Assembly: GCA_009841235.1 (NCBI GenBank)
Contig: VXMH01000036.1
Span: 1-64,000, forward strand
Source: Caldilineaceae bacterium SB0661_bin_32
GTDB taxonomy: Bacteria > Chloroflexota > Anaerolineae > Caldilineales > Caldilineaceae
Direction of reading: 5' to 3'
Length of the DNA stretch: 64,000 bases
Shown here one piece after another: positions 9,973 to 18,434 of the stretch. A program made the position numbers and the translations under genes. The notes beneath the pieces are model-generated. The model was not told the origin of the DNA. It made no database searches and saw only the letters and a program-made list of their open reading frames with translations. Position 1 is the first letter of the stretch. Each line of letters starts with the position of its first letter.

Positions 9973-10461
9973 ATGGAACTGCATGTGAACGGGAAAAGCT
10001 ATACGCTGGAGGCGCCTGCAGAAGAAAGGCTGCTATGGGTACTGCGGGACTGGCTGGGGCTGACGGGTACAAAGTTTGGCTGCGGCATCGGAATCTGCGG
10101 CGCGTGCACGGTCCACGTGAACGGGGCGGCGGTCCGATCGTGTCTGATGCCGCTGGCGGCGGTTGCGGGGGCCGACATTCGAACGATTGAGGGGCTGGCC
10201 GAGGGGGACGGGGGCGAGACGATCGCGCTGCATCCGGTCCAGCAGGCGTTCATTGACCACCAGGTCCCGCAGTGCGGCTGGTGCATGAGCGGGCAGATCA
10301 TGCAGGCGGCTTCGTTCCTGGCACAGAATCCGCAGCCTTCAGAAGAGGAGACTGCGCGCGCGATGAGCGGGAATTACTGTCGTTGCGGTTGCTATGTGCG
10401 CATCCGGCAGGCGGTCCAACAGGCGGCCGCGGCGGTGGGTGGGGAGGAGGCCGCGGCATGA
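9973..10461 (+). CDS. 2Fe-2S subunit of a molybdenum hydroxylase (IorA-like)
   Basis: Small iron-sulfur subunit of the xanthine-oxidase superfamily, resembling isoquinoline 1-oxidoreductase alpha subunit and aldehyde dehydrogenase small subunits. The 162 residues hold the plant-type ferredoxin cluster motif CGIGICGACTVHVNG (about 37-51) with the fourth Cys near 57. The second [2Fe-2S] site is CGWCMSGQ and NYCRCGCY (about 100-141). It passes electrons from the Mo site in the next gene. Its stop overlaps the following ATG (ATGA), so the two subunits are translationally coupled. Confidence 0.92.
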   Translation: MELHVNGKSYTLEAPAEERLLWVLRDWLGLTGTKFGCGIGICGACTVHVNGAAVRSCLMPLAAVAGADIRTIEGLAEGDGGETIALHPVQQAFIDHQVPQCGWCMSGQIMQAASFLAQNPQPSEEETARAMSGNYCRCGCYVRIRQAVQQAAAAVGGEEAAA

Positions 10462-12776
10462 CGCAGGATCGGAACCACACTGAGCAGGCGGGGCCGCCGG
10501 CCGGCTCGCCTAACGAAGGCGGCGAAGTTAAGGGAGCGGAGAGGGCCGACGCTACTCCGGCCAAGAAACGGCGCTGGCGGCTGACGCGGCGCGGATTTCT
10601 GATCGGTCTGGGGGCGGCAGGGGCTGGTCTGGCCGTGGGCGCGTACTTGGGCAGGCCGGTTCTCCACGAGATCATGGCGGAGAGCATGGCCGAGGCTGAA
10701 CACGCCGGGAGCGGTTTTATGCAGCTGCCTGAGGAGCCGCCGCTCTGGCTGGACGTATTGGAGGACAGCCGCATACGTCTCTCTCTGACCAAGGTAGAGA
10801 TGGGGCAGGGTGTTCACACGTCGATTGCGCAGATTGCGGTTGAGGAGCTGGGCATCAGCTGGGATGACCTGGTGGTGGAGCAGGCGGACACCTCTTCAAA
10901 GCTGGTGGACGGCTTCGGCACCGGCGGGAGCTTTTCGGTTGCAACCAGTTACGAACCACTGCGCCGCGCGGCGGCAGGAATGCGCAGTTTGCTGCAGCAG
11001 GAGGCGGCGGCGGCGTTAAAGCAGCCGGAGGCTGCACTGCGGGTTGAGGGGCGGGGGTTTGCGGTCGCGGACAGTCCGGAGAGGCGCGCTGACTTCTACA
11101 GTTTGGTTGACGCAGTTACGAACTGGGACCTTCCCGCGGAGGAGGCGCTGCAGCTGAAGGCGGCGGATGAATATACCGTCGTCGGACAGCCTGTTGCGCG
11201 CATCGACATTCCCGACAAAGTGACGGGGAAGGCAATCTACGGCTATGACATGCGCGTGCCCAATATGCTTTACGGGGCTGTCGCGCGGCCGCCAACGCTG
11301 GAGGCGAGACTGCTCAGCGCTTCAGCGGGCGAGGCCGAGGCGGTGGAAGGTGTCGTAGAGATTGTGATCGATGTGGAAAGCGGTTTTGCCGGGGTGGTGG
11401 CAGATACGCGCAGCGCGGCCTGGTCGGCGGTGAAGGCGATGGAGACGGAGTGGGATGAAGGGCATCTGTGGCAGCAGGAGGAGATCGAGGCGCTGATCGA
11501 GCCGGCAGGGGAAGGCGGAGTGACGATCCAGCGCGAAGGAAATGCGGCGGACGCGCTGGGGAAAGAGACCACGATCACGGCCACTTACCGTTCGCCGTTT
11601 GCCGTACAGGCACCGCTCGAAGCGCCGGCGGCGCTGGCGGATGTAAGGGACGGTCAGGTGACGGTGTGGGTATCGACGCAGTCTCAGGAACGGGTCAAAG
11701 GGCTGATCGCGGAGACGCTCGGGGTAGAGGCCGACGGTGTTCGGGTTGTCCCGACCTATCTCGGGGGCGGCTTTGGCAGCAAGCTGGATACGGGGGCGGC
11801 AGTTGAAGCGGCGCGCCTGTCCAAGGCAGCTGGCGCGCCTGTACACGTGGGATGGGATCGAACGGAAGCGATGCTTCATGGCTACCTGCGGCCGCCGACG
11901 AAAAGCGTTCTCTCCGGGGCACTGGACGGGGCTGGGCGGATTATCGCCATGGAGCACCGGCAAGGGAGCAGCGACGTGGCTTTCAGTTTCATGCCGGGTT
12001 TCATGGCGTTCGTCATGGGCGCAGACTTCGGCGCGACGATAGGGGCGCGTATCAACTATGATGTGCCCAACCGCACGGTGACGGCCTGGCGAAAGAGGCT
12101 GCCGGTATGGACCGGCTGGTGGCGCGGGTTGGGGCTTTTCGCGAATACATTTGCGGTGGAGAGTTTCGTTGATGAGCTGGCGGCGGCGGCGGGCGCGGAC
12201 CCACTCCGGTTCCGGATCGATCATCTGCCGGACAGTCCTGCAGGCGGACGCATGAGGGCCGTCCTGGAGGCGGTCGCGGAACTGAGCGGCTGGGGGACGG
12301 CGCCGCCTGCGGGCCGGGCGCGGGGCATCGCCTGTTTTGCATCCAACACAGTGGTGGCACAGGTGGCGGAGGTATCGGTGGACGTAGAGTCCGGCGAGAT
12401 CACAGTTCATGAGGTTGCCTGCGCTGTGGACTGCGGGCTGGTCGTGAACCCCGATGGGGCGAAGGCGCAGATAGAGGGGAACGTGATGTGGGGCGTGGGG
12501 TCGACGCTGATCGAGCAGGCGTATGTTAAGGATGGACGCCTGAAACTGAACAACTTCGAGAGTTACCCGCTGCTGACGATGCGTGATGCGCCCAACGTCC
12601 GTTCCGTTCTTGTGGACAATGGTATTGAAACGCCGTACGGTATGGGCGAGCCGCCGATCGGGCCGGTCGGCGGGGCAGTTGCCAACGCGTTTACGGCGGC
12701 GACGGGGCGGCGCATCCGCACACTGCCAATGACGCCGGCGCGTGTTTTGGATGCGCTGGCTGGGGGCGAGTCCTGA
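10458..12776 (+). CDS. Molybdopterin-binding subunit of a molybdenum hydroxylase (IorB-like), Tat-exported
   Basis: Large catalytic subunit (772 residues) of a xanthine-oxidase-family hydroxylase of IorB type, acting on N-heterocycles or aldehydes with water as oxygen source. A twin-arginine signal (LTRRGFLIG near residues 42-50 followed by a Gly/Ala stretch) predicts periplasmic or extracytoplasmic location with folded cofactor. MPT-contact blocks are visible: EMGQGVHT, a GGSFS segment, YLGGGFGSK, and the Glu motif GMGEPPIGPVGGAVANAF near the C-terminus. The substrate cannot be told. The open frame starts earlier at 10272, inside the small subunit, but ATG 10458 with the ATGA overlap is the natural start. 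No third FAD subunit or maturation chaperone is adjacent. Confidence 0.92.
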   Translation: MTQDRNHTEQAGPPAGSPNEGGEVKGAERADATPAKKRRWRLTRRGFLIGLGAAGAGLAVGAYLGRPVLHEIMAESMAEAEHAGSGFMQLPEEPPLWLDVLEDSRIRLSLTKVEMGQGVHTSIAQIAVEELGISWDDLVVEQADTSSKLVDGFGTGGSFSVATSYEPLRRAAAGMRSLLQQEAAAALKQPEAALRVEGRGFAVADSPERRADFYSLVDAVTNWDLPAEEALQLKAADEYTVVGQPVARIDIPDKVTGKAIYGYDMRVPNMLYGAVARPPTLEARLLSASAGEAEAVEGVVEIVIDVESGFAGVVADTRSAAWSAVKAMETEWDEGHLWQQEEIEALIEPAGEGGVTIQREGNAADALGKETTITATYRSPFAVQAPLEAPAALADVRDGQVTVWVSTQSQERVKGLIAETLGVEADGVRVVPTYLGGGFGSKLDTGAAVEAARLSKAAGAPVHVGWDRTEAMLHGYLRPPTKSVLSGALDGAGRIIAMEHRQGSSDVAFSFMPGFMAFVMGADFGATIGARINYDVPNRTVTAWRKRLPVWTGWWRGLGLFANTFAVESFVDELAAAAGADPLRFRIDHLPDSPAGGRMRAVLEAVAELSGWGTAPPAGRARGIACFASNTVVAQVAEVSVDVESGEITVHEVACAVDCGLVVNPDGAKAQIEGNVMWGVGSTLIEQAYVKDGRLKLNNFESYPLLTMRDAPNVRSVLVDNGIETPYGMGEPPIGPVGGAVANAFTAATGRRIRTLPMTPARVLDALAGGES

Positions 12777-12811
12777 ACTGGGGGCGGCCCGATAATGCGC
12801 TGCGGGCGTAG

Positions 12812-13399
12812 TCAGCTTTGTTCGCCTGAGACGCCCAGCTCCGGGGCGACTTCTTTCATGGCGTCGAGAACGCGCTGCACGTGCTCATCGAAGGGTTCGC
12901 CCAGCTCCTCGATAAAGTGGAGGTTTTCGGCGCGGTCGATGGCGGCGGTGAAGCGCTTGTCCTTCCACTTCTTTTTGACGGATTTGAGCCTGACGCCGCG
13001 CAGGTCCTTGTCGGGGCGCACGTAGGCGCAGGCGAGGATCAGGCCGGTGAGCTCGTCACAGGCCAGGAGCGCTTTGTCGAGCCTGGACTGGCGCGGAACG
13101 CCGAGGAAGGTGGCGTGGGCCTCGACGGCGTGGATGAATTCCGGCGGGTAGTCGTGCTGGCGGAAGAGGCGGAGCGCGGTACGGGGATGGCCGTTTTCCT
13201 GGTCGTCCATGTCGGGAAAGCGGTCGTAGTCCAGATCGTGGAGCAGACCTGTCAGTCCCCAGAGATCCTCATCCTCGCCATAGTGACGGGCGTAGACGCG
13301 CATGGCGGCTTCTACAGCCAGCATGTGGCGGCGCAGCCCCTCATTTTCGACCCAATCATGCAGTAGTTGTATCGCTTCGTTTCGGCTAGGCAGGGGCAT
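12812..13399 (-). CDS. HD-superfamily predicted hydrolase (COG2316-like)
   Basis: A 195-residue HD-domain protein. Metal ligands are visible as H25 region (LRRHMLAVEAAM), the HD doublet in GLLHDLDYD (about 53-54) and a later histidine/aspartate pair in AVEAHA and ACDELTGL. The family (predicted HD hydrolase, HDIG-like) is widespread and acts on phosphomonoesters or nucleotides; the substrate is not known. It is the last gene of a compact minus-strand group, starting 10 bases after the caspase-like gene ends. Confidence 0.85.
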   Translation of the reverse strand: MPLPSRNEAIQLLHDWVENEGLRRHMLAVEAAMRVYARHYGEDEDLWGLTGLLHDLDYDRFPDMDDQENGHPRTALRLFRQHDYPPEFIHAVEAHATFLGVPRQSRLDKALLACDELTGLILACAYVRPDKDLRGVRLKSVKKKWKDKRFTAAIDRAENLHFIEELGEPFDEHVQRVLDAMKEVAPELGVSGEQS

Positions 13400-13409
13400 G
13401 GCGGCTCCT

Positions 13410-14276
13410 CTAGTCTGGTGTGGGCAGTTCGCCGTCTGTCGCGAGCTGGGGGCGTGCGGCGGCTTTTTGAACTGGTGTGAATTGGGCGGTTCGAGCCAGG
13501 TCGGTAACCGAAGTTATGGTCACGTCGCGCCGGCCGTAGACGATCTGGCGGCTGCCGGCGATGTTAGGGTGTTCGCTGCCGTCGGGCCGGTCCTGCCAGA
13601 GGCGTTTGCCGATTGCGCGGGCGCGGCGGGCGCTGCAGCCTACGGCTTCACTGAAAGGGGCGCCGCTGAGCCACTTGCGCAGAAAGAGGCTGAGGCTTGG
13701 CTCCGGCAGCCAGTTGACGGCCTGGGCGCCGTTGACGGCTTGGGCGCCCAAGGCCAGCCAGGTGGAGGCCAGGCTGGCGCCGTAGCAGTTGAGTCCGTAG
13801 ACCATGCGCAGGTCGAGCAGGGAGCTGTCCTCGACATAGCGGGCCAGAAGCCGGTCGAACGCGGCTGCGTCGACGAGTTCCCGTCCCTTGTAACCGATCA
13901 GGCAGCGGTTCTGTCCATGCACGAGCAGAAGTTGATCGACGGTATGGGTGGCGCTGACGCGAATGAGGGCGGCGGTCAGGTTGGCGGCGGTGGCTGCTTC
14001 ATCTTCGAGGATAACGATGCGGTGGTAGCGGCGGTAGGCGCCGAGGAGACGCAGCAGGAGCTTGGCGTACTCTTCGGTAACCCAATCGATGACGGCCGTC
14101 ACCCATTGGGGCAGATCGACGCCGTGGATGTGGCCAACGTTTTCGAGGAAGACGACCAGCGCCAAGGGTCTGCCGGCAGTCGACGCGGCGGCGTCATGAA
14201 GTTCTGAGGATGGCTTTGAAGCCTTACGAGGGCGAACTGCGGCAGCGGAATCCTTGAGCGACCGGGCAAGAGCCAT
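13410..14276 (-). CDS. Predicted caspase-like (HC-dyad) protein
   Basis: I do not recognise a named family. From ATG 14276 it is 288 residues. The order of elements is that of caspase/CHAT-type cysteine peptidases: a beta strand LALVVFLENV, the pattern IVILEDEAATAANLTAAL, a strand ending in a histidine-glycine (LLLVHG, H120), a second strand ending in Asn-Cys (VYGLNCYGASLAS, C164), then GA-AVNW and PFSEAV. H120 and C164 would be the dyad. A six-residue tandem duplication (GAQAVN twice) follows the putative nucleophile. A TTG at 14342 could extend the frame but would overlap the upstream gene. Peptidase activity is inferred. Confidence 0.55.
   Translation of the reverse strand: MALARSLKDSAAAVRPRKASKPSSELHDAAASTAGRPLALVVFLENVGHIHGVDLPQWVTAVIDWVTEEYAKLLLRLLGAYRRYHRIVILEDEAATAANLTAALIRVSATHTVDQLLLVHGQNRCLIGYKGRELVDAAAFDRLLARYVEDSSLLDLRMVYGLNCYGASLASTWLALGAQAVNGAQAVNWLPEPSLSLFLRKWLSGAPFSEAVGCSARRARAIGKRLWQDRPDGSEHPNIAGSRQIVYGRRDVTITSVTDLARTAQFTPVQKAAARPQLATDGELPTPD
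13713..13748. repeat. Tandem duplication, two 18-bp units
   Basis: GTTGACGGCCTGGGCGCC (13713-13730) is followed immediately by the same unit with one C-to-T change (13731-13748). Inside the caspase-like gene it adds six residues in frame just after the putative catalytic cysteine strand. Confidence 0.9.
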
Positions 14277-14313
14277 GGGGCGTGCAATGTGACGCGGCGC
14301 GGGGACAGGCCGC

Positions 14314-14613
14314 TCAGAATTGGAAGCGGCCGTTGGCGTCAACGACCCGAACTTTGAAGTTTTCGACGAACGGTTCGAGGCCGGCGATCAGTTCCTGCCA
14401 CTCGTCTGAGCTCAGGATGCGTGCGGCGTCTTCTTTGTCCTCAAGAACGCCGCCGCCGAGGATCTGGGGGGCTTCTCCCCAGAGGGTGTACCAGGCGTCG
14501 GTAATGCGCAGGCCCAGTTGCGCCAAGCCGGGAGCGAGCGTCTGCACGACGTAACGCTGACAGTCTTCTTCGTGCCCTTCCCGCATATCGTAACTCAGTA
14601 GTACTTTGACCAT
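14314..14613 (-). CDS. Small ferredoxin-like (dimeric alpha-beta barrel) protein, function unknown
   Basis: A 99-residue cytoplasmic protein beginning MVKVLLSYDMREGHEEDCQ. Length, the beta start, the Glu-rich first helix and the WYTLWG and EWQELI elements fit a dimeric alpha-beta barrel (ABM/NIPSNAP/EthD-like) fold. No catalytic residue set is recognisable. ATG 14613 is chosen because the 13 preceding residues in frame do not look structural. It is the first gene of the minus-strand trio that continues with the caspase-like and HD genes. Confidence 0.65.
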   Translation of the reverse strand: MVKVLLSYDMREGHEEDCQRYVVQTLAPGLAQLGLRITDAWYTLWGEAPQILGGGVLEDKEDAARILSSDEWQELIAGLEPFVENFKVRVVDANGRFQF

Positions 14614-14728
14614 GCTACTGTCCTCAAGGGCTGGGAGACAGTCCTGCGGCACCTTGGCTGTTGCCCGTTTTCGGAAGACCCGAAGCCGGCAGCAGCCAGC
14701 CCGGGCAGTATATCCGGTTCTGCGAACC

Positions 14729-14734
14729 AGTATA
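14729..14734 (-). promoter_or_regulatory. Possible extended -10 for the minus-strand trio
   Basis: Read on the minus strand the sequence is TGCTATACT, an extended -10 (TG-N-TATACT), 116 bases upstream of the 14613 start. There is no good -35, which extended -10 promoters can lack. Confidence 0.35.
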
Positions 14735-14847
14735 GCACAGACAAACAGCTACAGCGCATAGCCGAAGCCTTTGAGGAACAAAGTTCCGGGGATCCTAACC
14801 TTCAAAAAACAGATGGAACTTTGCCTCAAGCCAGGGCCGCCGCCGCG

Positions 14848-16152
14848 TCAATCAGAGGCAAGGGAGAGAACAGTATGCAGACGCACTTCAGCCTGGCGAC
14901 GGAACTGTTCGACACTGATTGAACGGAAGAGCCAAACTGCCAGCAGCAGGCCAACGATTTCGAGAGAGAAGACGGCTGAGTACCCCATGAGCGGGTTGCC
15001 CGTCAGCCAGAAGAACATATCATAAAGCAGACCGCTGATGACATTGCCGATGGCCTGACCGACGAAGTTTGCTACGCTCCAGGCGCCAATGTAGAGTCCG
15101 GCGGCCTGGGGTACGGTCATATCCAGCATAAAACTGAGGTTGCTGACGGTCATGAGGCCGCCGCCCAGCCCCAACAGGAAGACAGAGCCGAGAAACAGGT
15201 TTGGCTGGCCGAGCAGGCCGGCGGAGATAATGGAAGCGAAGGCAACGGCGGCCACGCAGGCGCCGACATTTGCGCCCGTTTTTTTTCCAAAGCGTTTTAC
15301 AAACAGGATTCCGGCAAGGAGGGTGATGAAGATGCCGACGCCCCAGATCGATGTCAGGCGGGAGGTGGCCGCGACCGACATACCCAATGCTTCTGCTCCG
15401 AACGGCTCCAGCACAACGTCCTGTGCGTGGATGCTGATCAACACGATCATCAGATAGAGAAAGAAGCGGCGGGCCTGTGGATTCAGAGCCAGCAGGCGGA
15501 GCACCAGCAAGGGATCATCGGCGCTGTTGGAAGGTTGGGCGGTTCTGGCTGATGCCCGGGGTTCTATGCGATAGCTGCCCACAAGGACGAAGATAACGGA
15601 TACGAGCCAGATCGCGCCAAAGGCTGTGTAGAGCGTCTCCTTCGAGAAGGTCGCTAACATGCGGGATAACGCATAGGCGGTGACGATAGTCGCCGCGATC
15701 ATTGCAGTCCACATGATGCTGACGGCGCGGCTACGCCCCTCTTCGTCGGCGAGGTCGGTGACCAGAGAGAGGTAGCTGACCGAGGCGGCGTTGATGCCGG
15801 CTCCCCAGAGGCAGAAAACGACGACAGCGGCCCCGAGACCTAACATGAAGTTACTGTCCAGCAGATAGGCTACGTGGACTGTGAAGTAACTGCCGGTCGC
15901 GGCGACAAGCCCGCCGAGGAGAATCCAGGGTGTGCGGTGGTAATCGGCCGCAGGATGGCGGTCCGACCAGTTTCCCAGGAATATCTGCAGAGGGGAAAGC
16001 AGGTAGGGCAAGGCGACCAGGACGGCCACCAGCGTTACCGACATCTGCATATCGGCGATCATGACGCGATTAAGCGTGCTGGTGACCGGGACGACGGTAA
16101 TGGAAACCCCTACATGTACGAGGGCAAGCTGGGCGAGAATGCGGGCATTCAT
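14848..16152 (-). CDS. MFS transporter of the PucC / bacteriochlorophyll-delivery type
   Basis: A 434-residue, roughly 12-helix membrane protein. The N-terminal half has the PucC-family pattern: VVPVTSTLNRVMI, LVALPYLLSPLQI, GNWSDRHP and RTPWILLGGL. In phototrophs this family (PucC, LhaA, bacteriochlorophyll synthase 44 kDa chain) supports light-harvesting complex assembly; homologues in non-phototrophs have unknown substrates. The in-frame extension upstream of ATG 16152 is hydrophilic and not family-like. No photosynthesis gene lies in this window. A divergent gene starts 209 bases away. Confidence 0.78.
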   Translation of the reverse strand: MNARILAQLALVHVGVSITVVPVTSTLNRVMIADMQMSVTLVAVLVALPYLLSPLQIFLGNWSDRHPAADYHRTPWILLGGLVAATGSYFTVHVAYLLDSNFMLGLGAAVVVFCLWGAGINAASVSYLSLVTDLADEEGRSRAVSIMWTAMIAATIVTAYALSRMLATFSKETLYTAFGAIWLVSVIFVLVGSYRIEPRASARTAQPSNSADDPLLVLRLLALNPQARRFFLYLMIVLISIHAQDVVLEPFGAEALGMSVAATSRLTSIWGVGIFITLLAGILFVKRFGKKTGANVGACVAAVAFASIISAGLLGQPNLFLGSVFLLGLGGGLMTVSNLSFMLDMTVPQAAGLYIGAWSVANFVGQAIGNVISGLLYDMFFWLTGNPLMGYSAVFSLEIVGLLLAVWLFRSISVEQFRRQAEVRLHTVLSLASD

Positions 16153-16266
16153 GGCTGAAGCGTACCATAGGGTTCTTGAGAATTCCAAGATTCTGACATC
16201 GAAAAGCAGGTCCTGAAAGTGGGTTTGCGATGTTCGGATCATGGCGCCGGCCAGACAGCCTATCGG

Positions 16267-16296
16267 TTGACGGAGCGTACGCGGGGGTGATAGACT
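16267..16296 (+). promoter_or_regulatory. Sigma-70-type promoter before the 16362 gene
   Basis: TTGACG (16267-16272), an 18-base spacer, and TAGACT (16291-16296) preceded by TGA, which also makes an extended -10. Distance to the GTG start is 65 bases. Confidence 0.5.
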
Positions 16297-16361
16297 CTTG
16301 CCCGTGATACTGAACTGCAACGCGCAGGCTTCTTTTTCCGTATTCTTATACAGGAGGGGTT

Positions 16362-17060
16362 GTGACTGAGGTAGGCACTGAAGCCGGGCCCCGACCGGTT
16401 CCCGGCGTCGATCTTGCGGGTAGTGTTCCTATATTCGGCAGCTGCCCGGGCAGCCAGCTGGTTGACGGCGCATCGTTCGCCGACTTCAGCCGGAAGCGGC
16501 TCATTTTCGGGGCGTTCACACGGCTTGGCGAGACGCACGTGTACCGGGTGGACTGCAAGGCGGGCGACCGTCTGCGGGCGCAGATGTTCGCGCCTGTCCT
16601 GCCCCGCGGCGGTTCGGTGGTGCCGACGTTTGCGATCGTTGCGCGGAGCCTGCCGTACAGTGCGGACACGGAGAAGCTGCCATTGGAGCTGCCCCAGGGC
16701 TACAGCGCGATTGTGGCGCCGCCGCCAAGCGAACTTCTGCAGCCGGTCAAGGACGTGCTGACCCGTGTGCGTTACTACCCCGGCCCTCTCATCGACACGC
16801 GTACCCTGGTGGGCGGGCGCTGCTATCTTGTCGTGTGGACGCCCCACAACCGGATGGGCAAATATGTAGTGTCGATCGGCCATCGCTGGCATGTGAGGTG
16901 GAGCTATTGGGCCCAGCTGCCGCTGTATTGGTGGCGGATACGGGGCTGGTTCGGTCTAAGCCGTGCGGCTGCGCTGTATGTACTGGCCGGGGCCGTGTTG
17001 ATCGCGCTGGCTGTCGCCGCGATGTTGAGGCGCGGGGCGGGCGGCGGCCAAAACAGATGA
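16362..17060 (+). CDS. Membrane-anchored protein of unknown function
   Basis: A 232-residue protein that I do not recognise. It has no clear N-terminal signal. The first 170 residues look like a beta-sandwich ectodomain (ETHVYRVDCKAGDRL, then CYLVVWTPHN) reminiscent of pre-peptidase/PPC-type domains. A single membrane helix near residues 200-222 is followed by a basic tail, giving a type II-like or tail-anchored topology. GTG 16362 is supported by GGAGGGG six bases upstream. The downstream neighbour is a Get3/ArsA ATPase, which in other systems handles tail-anchored proteins; a link is only a suggestion. Confidence 0.6.
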   Translation: MTEVGTEAGPRPVPGVDLAGSVPIFGSCPGSQLVDGASFADFSRKRLIFGAFTRLGETHVYRVDCKAGDRLRAQMFAPVLPRGGSVVPTFAIVARSLPYSADTEKLPLELPQGYSAIVAPPPSELLQPVKDVLTRVRYYPGPLIDTRTLVGGRCYLVVWTPHNRMGKYVVSIGHRWHVRWSYWAQLPLYWWRIRGWFGLSRAAALYVLAGAVLIALAVAAMLRRGAGGGQNR

Positions 17061-17139
17061 TTGAGCGGGCGGATCTGACTTCTGCGACGGCAGGCGAATC
17101 AGATGCCCCGTTTTTATGCAGCGGCGAGAGGTGGAAACA

Positions 17140-18378
17140 GTGCGCATCCTTCTGTATTTGGGTAAGGGGGGCGTAGGCAAGACGACGACGGCGGCGGCGA
17201 CGGCGTTGCGCTGCGCGCAGATGGGCTACCGTACGCTGGTGGTGAGCACGGACATCGCGCACAGTCTGGCAGACAGCCTGGACCGGCCGCTGAAAAATGA
17301 ACCGACGGAGATAGCTGACAATCTGTTTGCGCAGGAGATCAACGTCCTGGACGAAGTACGGAAGAACTGGGGCGCGTTGCAGGGCTACATGGGCAAGATC
17401 TTGCGTAAGCAGGGCATGAGCAAACCGGTTGCCGAAGAGATGGCGATAATTCCGGGCATGGAGGAGATCTTCAGCCTCATACAGATCTACCGCAACGCGG
17501 CGACGCGTGAGTTTGACCGGGTGATCGTGGATGCGGCGCCGACGGGCGAGTCGATGCGGTTGCTGGCGATGCCGGAGAGCTTCCAGTGGTATGTCGAGCG
17601 CTTTTTCGGTTGGGGGGAGACGGCGATGCGCCTGACCGGGGGGCTGTTGCGGCGGCTGATGCCGGAGCAGGACGCGCTGGCCGGTCTGCCCAAGCTGGTG
17701 GATGATGTAAAGGAGTTGCAGGAGGTACTGAGCGACCCTCAGACCACCAGTTACCGGGTTGTGGTCAATCCTGAAAAGATGGTGATCAAGGAGGGCGCCC
17801 GGGCCGTAACCTATCTGTCCCTTTACGGATGTCCAGTGGATGCGGTGGTTGTGAACCGCATCCTGCCGGGTGTGCGGGCGCATGGGAGTGACGGGGGCGC
17901 GGCGGACGACGAGGGGGGCCGGCGAGCCGGGGAAGCAGCCGTTTTTGCGCCAAGCAGCGATCCGTATCTGCGCCAGCTTCAGGAGCAACAGGCCCGCTAC
18001 CTGGCTGAAATCGAGCGGGACTTCTACCCGCTGCCGATTCTGTACAGCGGCTGGCGCAGCGAAGAGGTGGTCGGCTTTGGCCCGTTGCGGTCGCTAGCGG
18101 ATGAGCTGTACGGACAACGGGACCCGGGCGAAGTGATGTTTGTCGGTCAGGCACAGGAGATCGAGGAGCAGGGCAACGACTTCGTGCTCAAACTGCCTTT
18201 GCCCCACATTGAATTGGACAAGATCCGTCTGACGAAACGGGGCGACGAACTTTTCATTTCGATCGGCAACTTTAAGCGGGAGTTTCTGCTGCCTGCGGTC
18301 CTGGCACAACGGGACGCCAGCGGCGCCGTTTTTGCCGGGGGGATTCTGAGCATCCGTTTTCCCTGTAGCAGCCAGTGA
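17140..18378 (+). CDS. ArsA/Get3-type ATPase with C-terminal HSP20-like domain
   Basis: A 412-residue SIMIBI-class ATPase of the ArsA/Get3 group. The deviant Walker [10 protein letters not shown] is at residues 8-16, switch I sits in [13 protein letters not shown], and a DAAPTGES Walker B/switch II block follows near 134. The last 70 residues ([26 protein letters not shown]) are the small HSP20-like beta domain of bacterial ArsA homologues. Only one ATPase half is present, unlike tandem ArsA of arsenite pumps, and there is no arsB/arsR nearby, so arsenic resistance is doubtful. GTG 17140 has AGGTGG five bases upstream; ATG 17116 is an alternative. Confidence 0.85.
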   Translation: MRILLYLGKGGVGKTTTAAATALRCAQMGYRTLVVSTDIAHSLADSLDRPLKNEPTEIADNLFAQEINVLDEVRKNWGALQGYMGKILRKQGMSKPVAEEMAIIPGMEEIFSLIQIYRNAATREFDRVIVDAAPTGESMRLLAMPESFQWYVERFFGWGETAMRLTGGLLRRLMPEQDALAGLPKLVDDVKELQEVLSDPQTTSYRVVVNPEKMVIKEGARAVTYLSLYGCPVDAVVVNRILPGVRAHGSDGGAADDEGGRRAGEAAVFAPSSDPYLRQLQEQQARYLAEIERDFYPLPILYSGWRSEEVVGFGPLRSLADELYGQRDPGEVMFVGQAQEIEEQGNDFVLKLPLPHIELDKIRLTKRGDELFISIGNFKREFLLPAVLAQRDASGAVFAGGILSIRFPCSSQ

Positions 18379-18434
18379 TCAGTTGGCGGTTGCCTGCGTA
18401 CCGGCACAGTTTGGCAGCCACGGGAGCTTGACGA

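Noticed and set aside
17140-18378. Arsenite efflux system
   Set aside because: Only a single ArsA/Get3-type ATPase is present; no ArsB, ArsC, ArsD or ArsR gene is adjacent.
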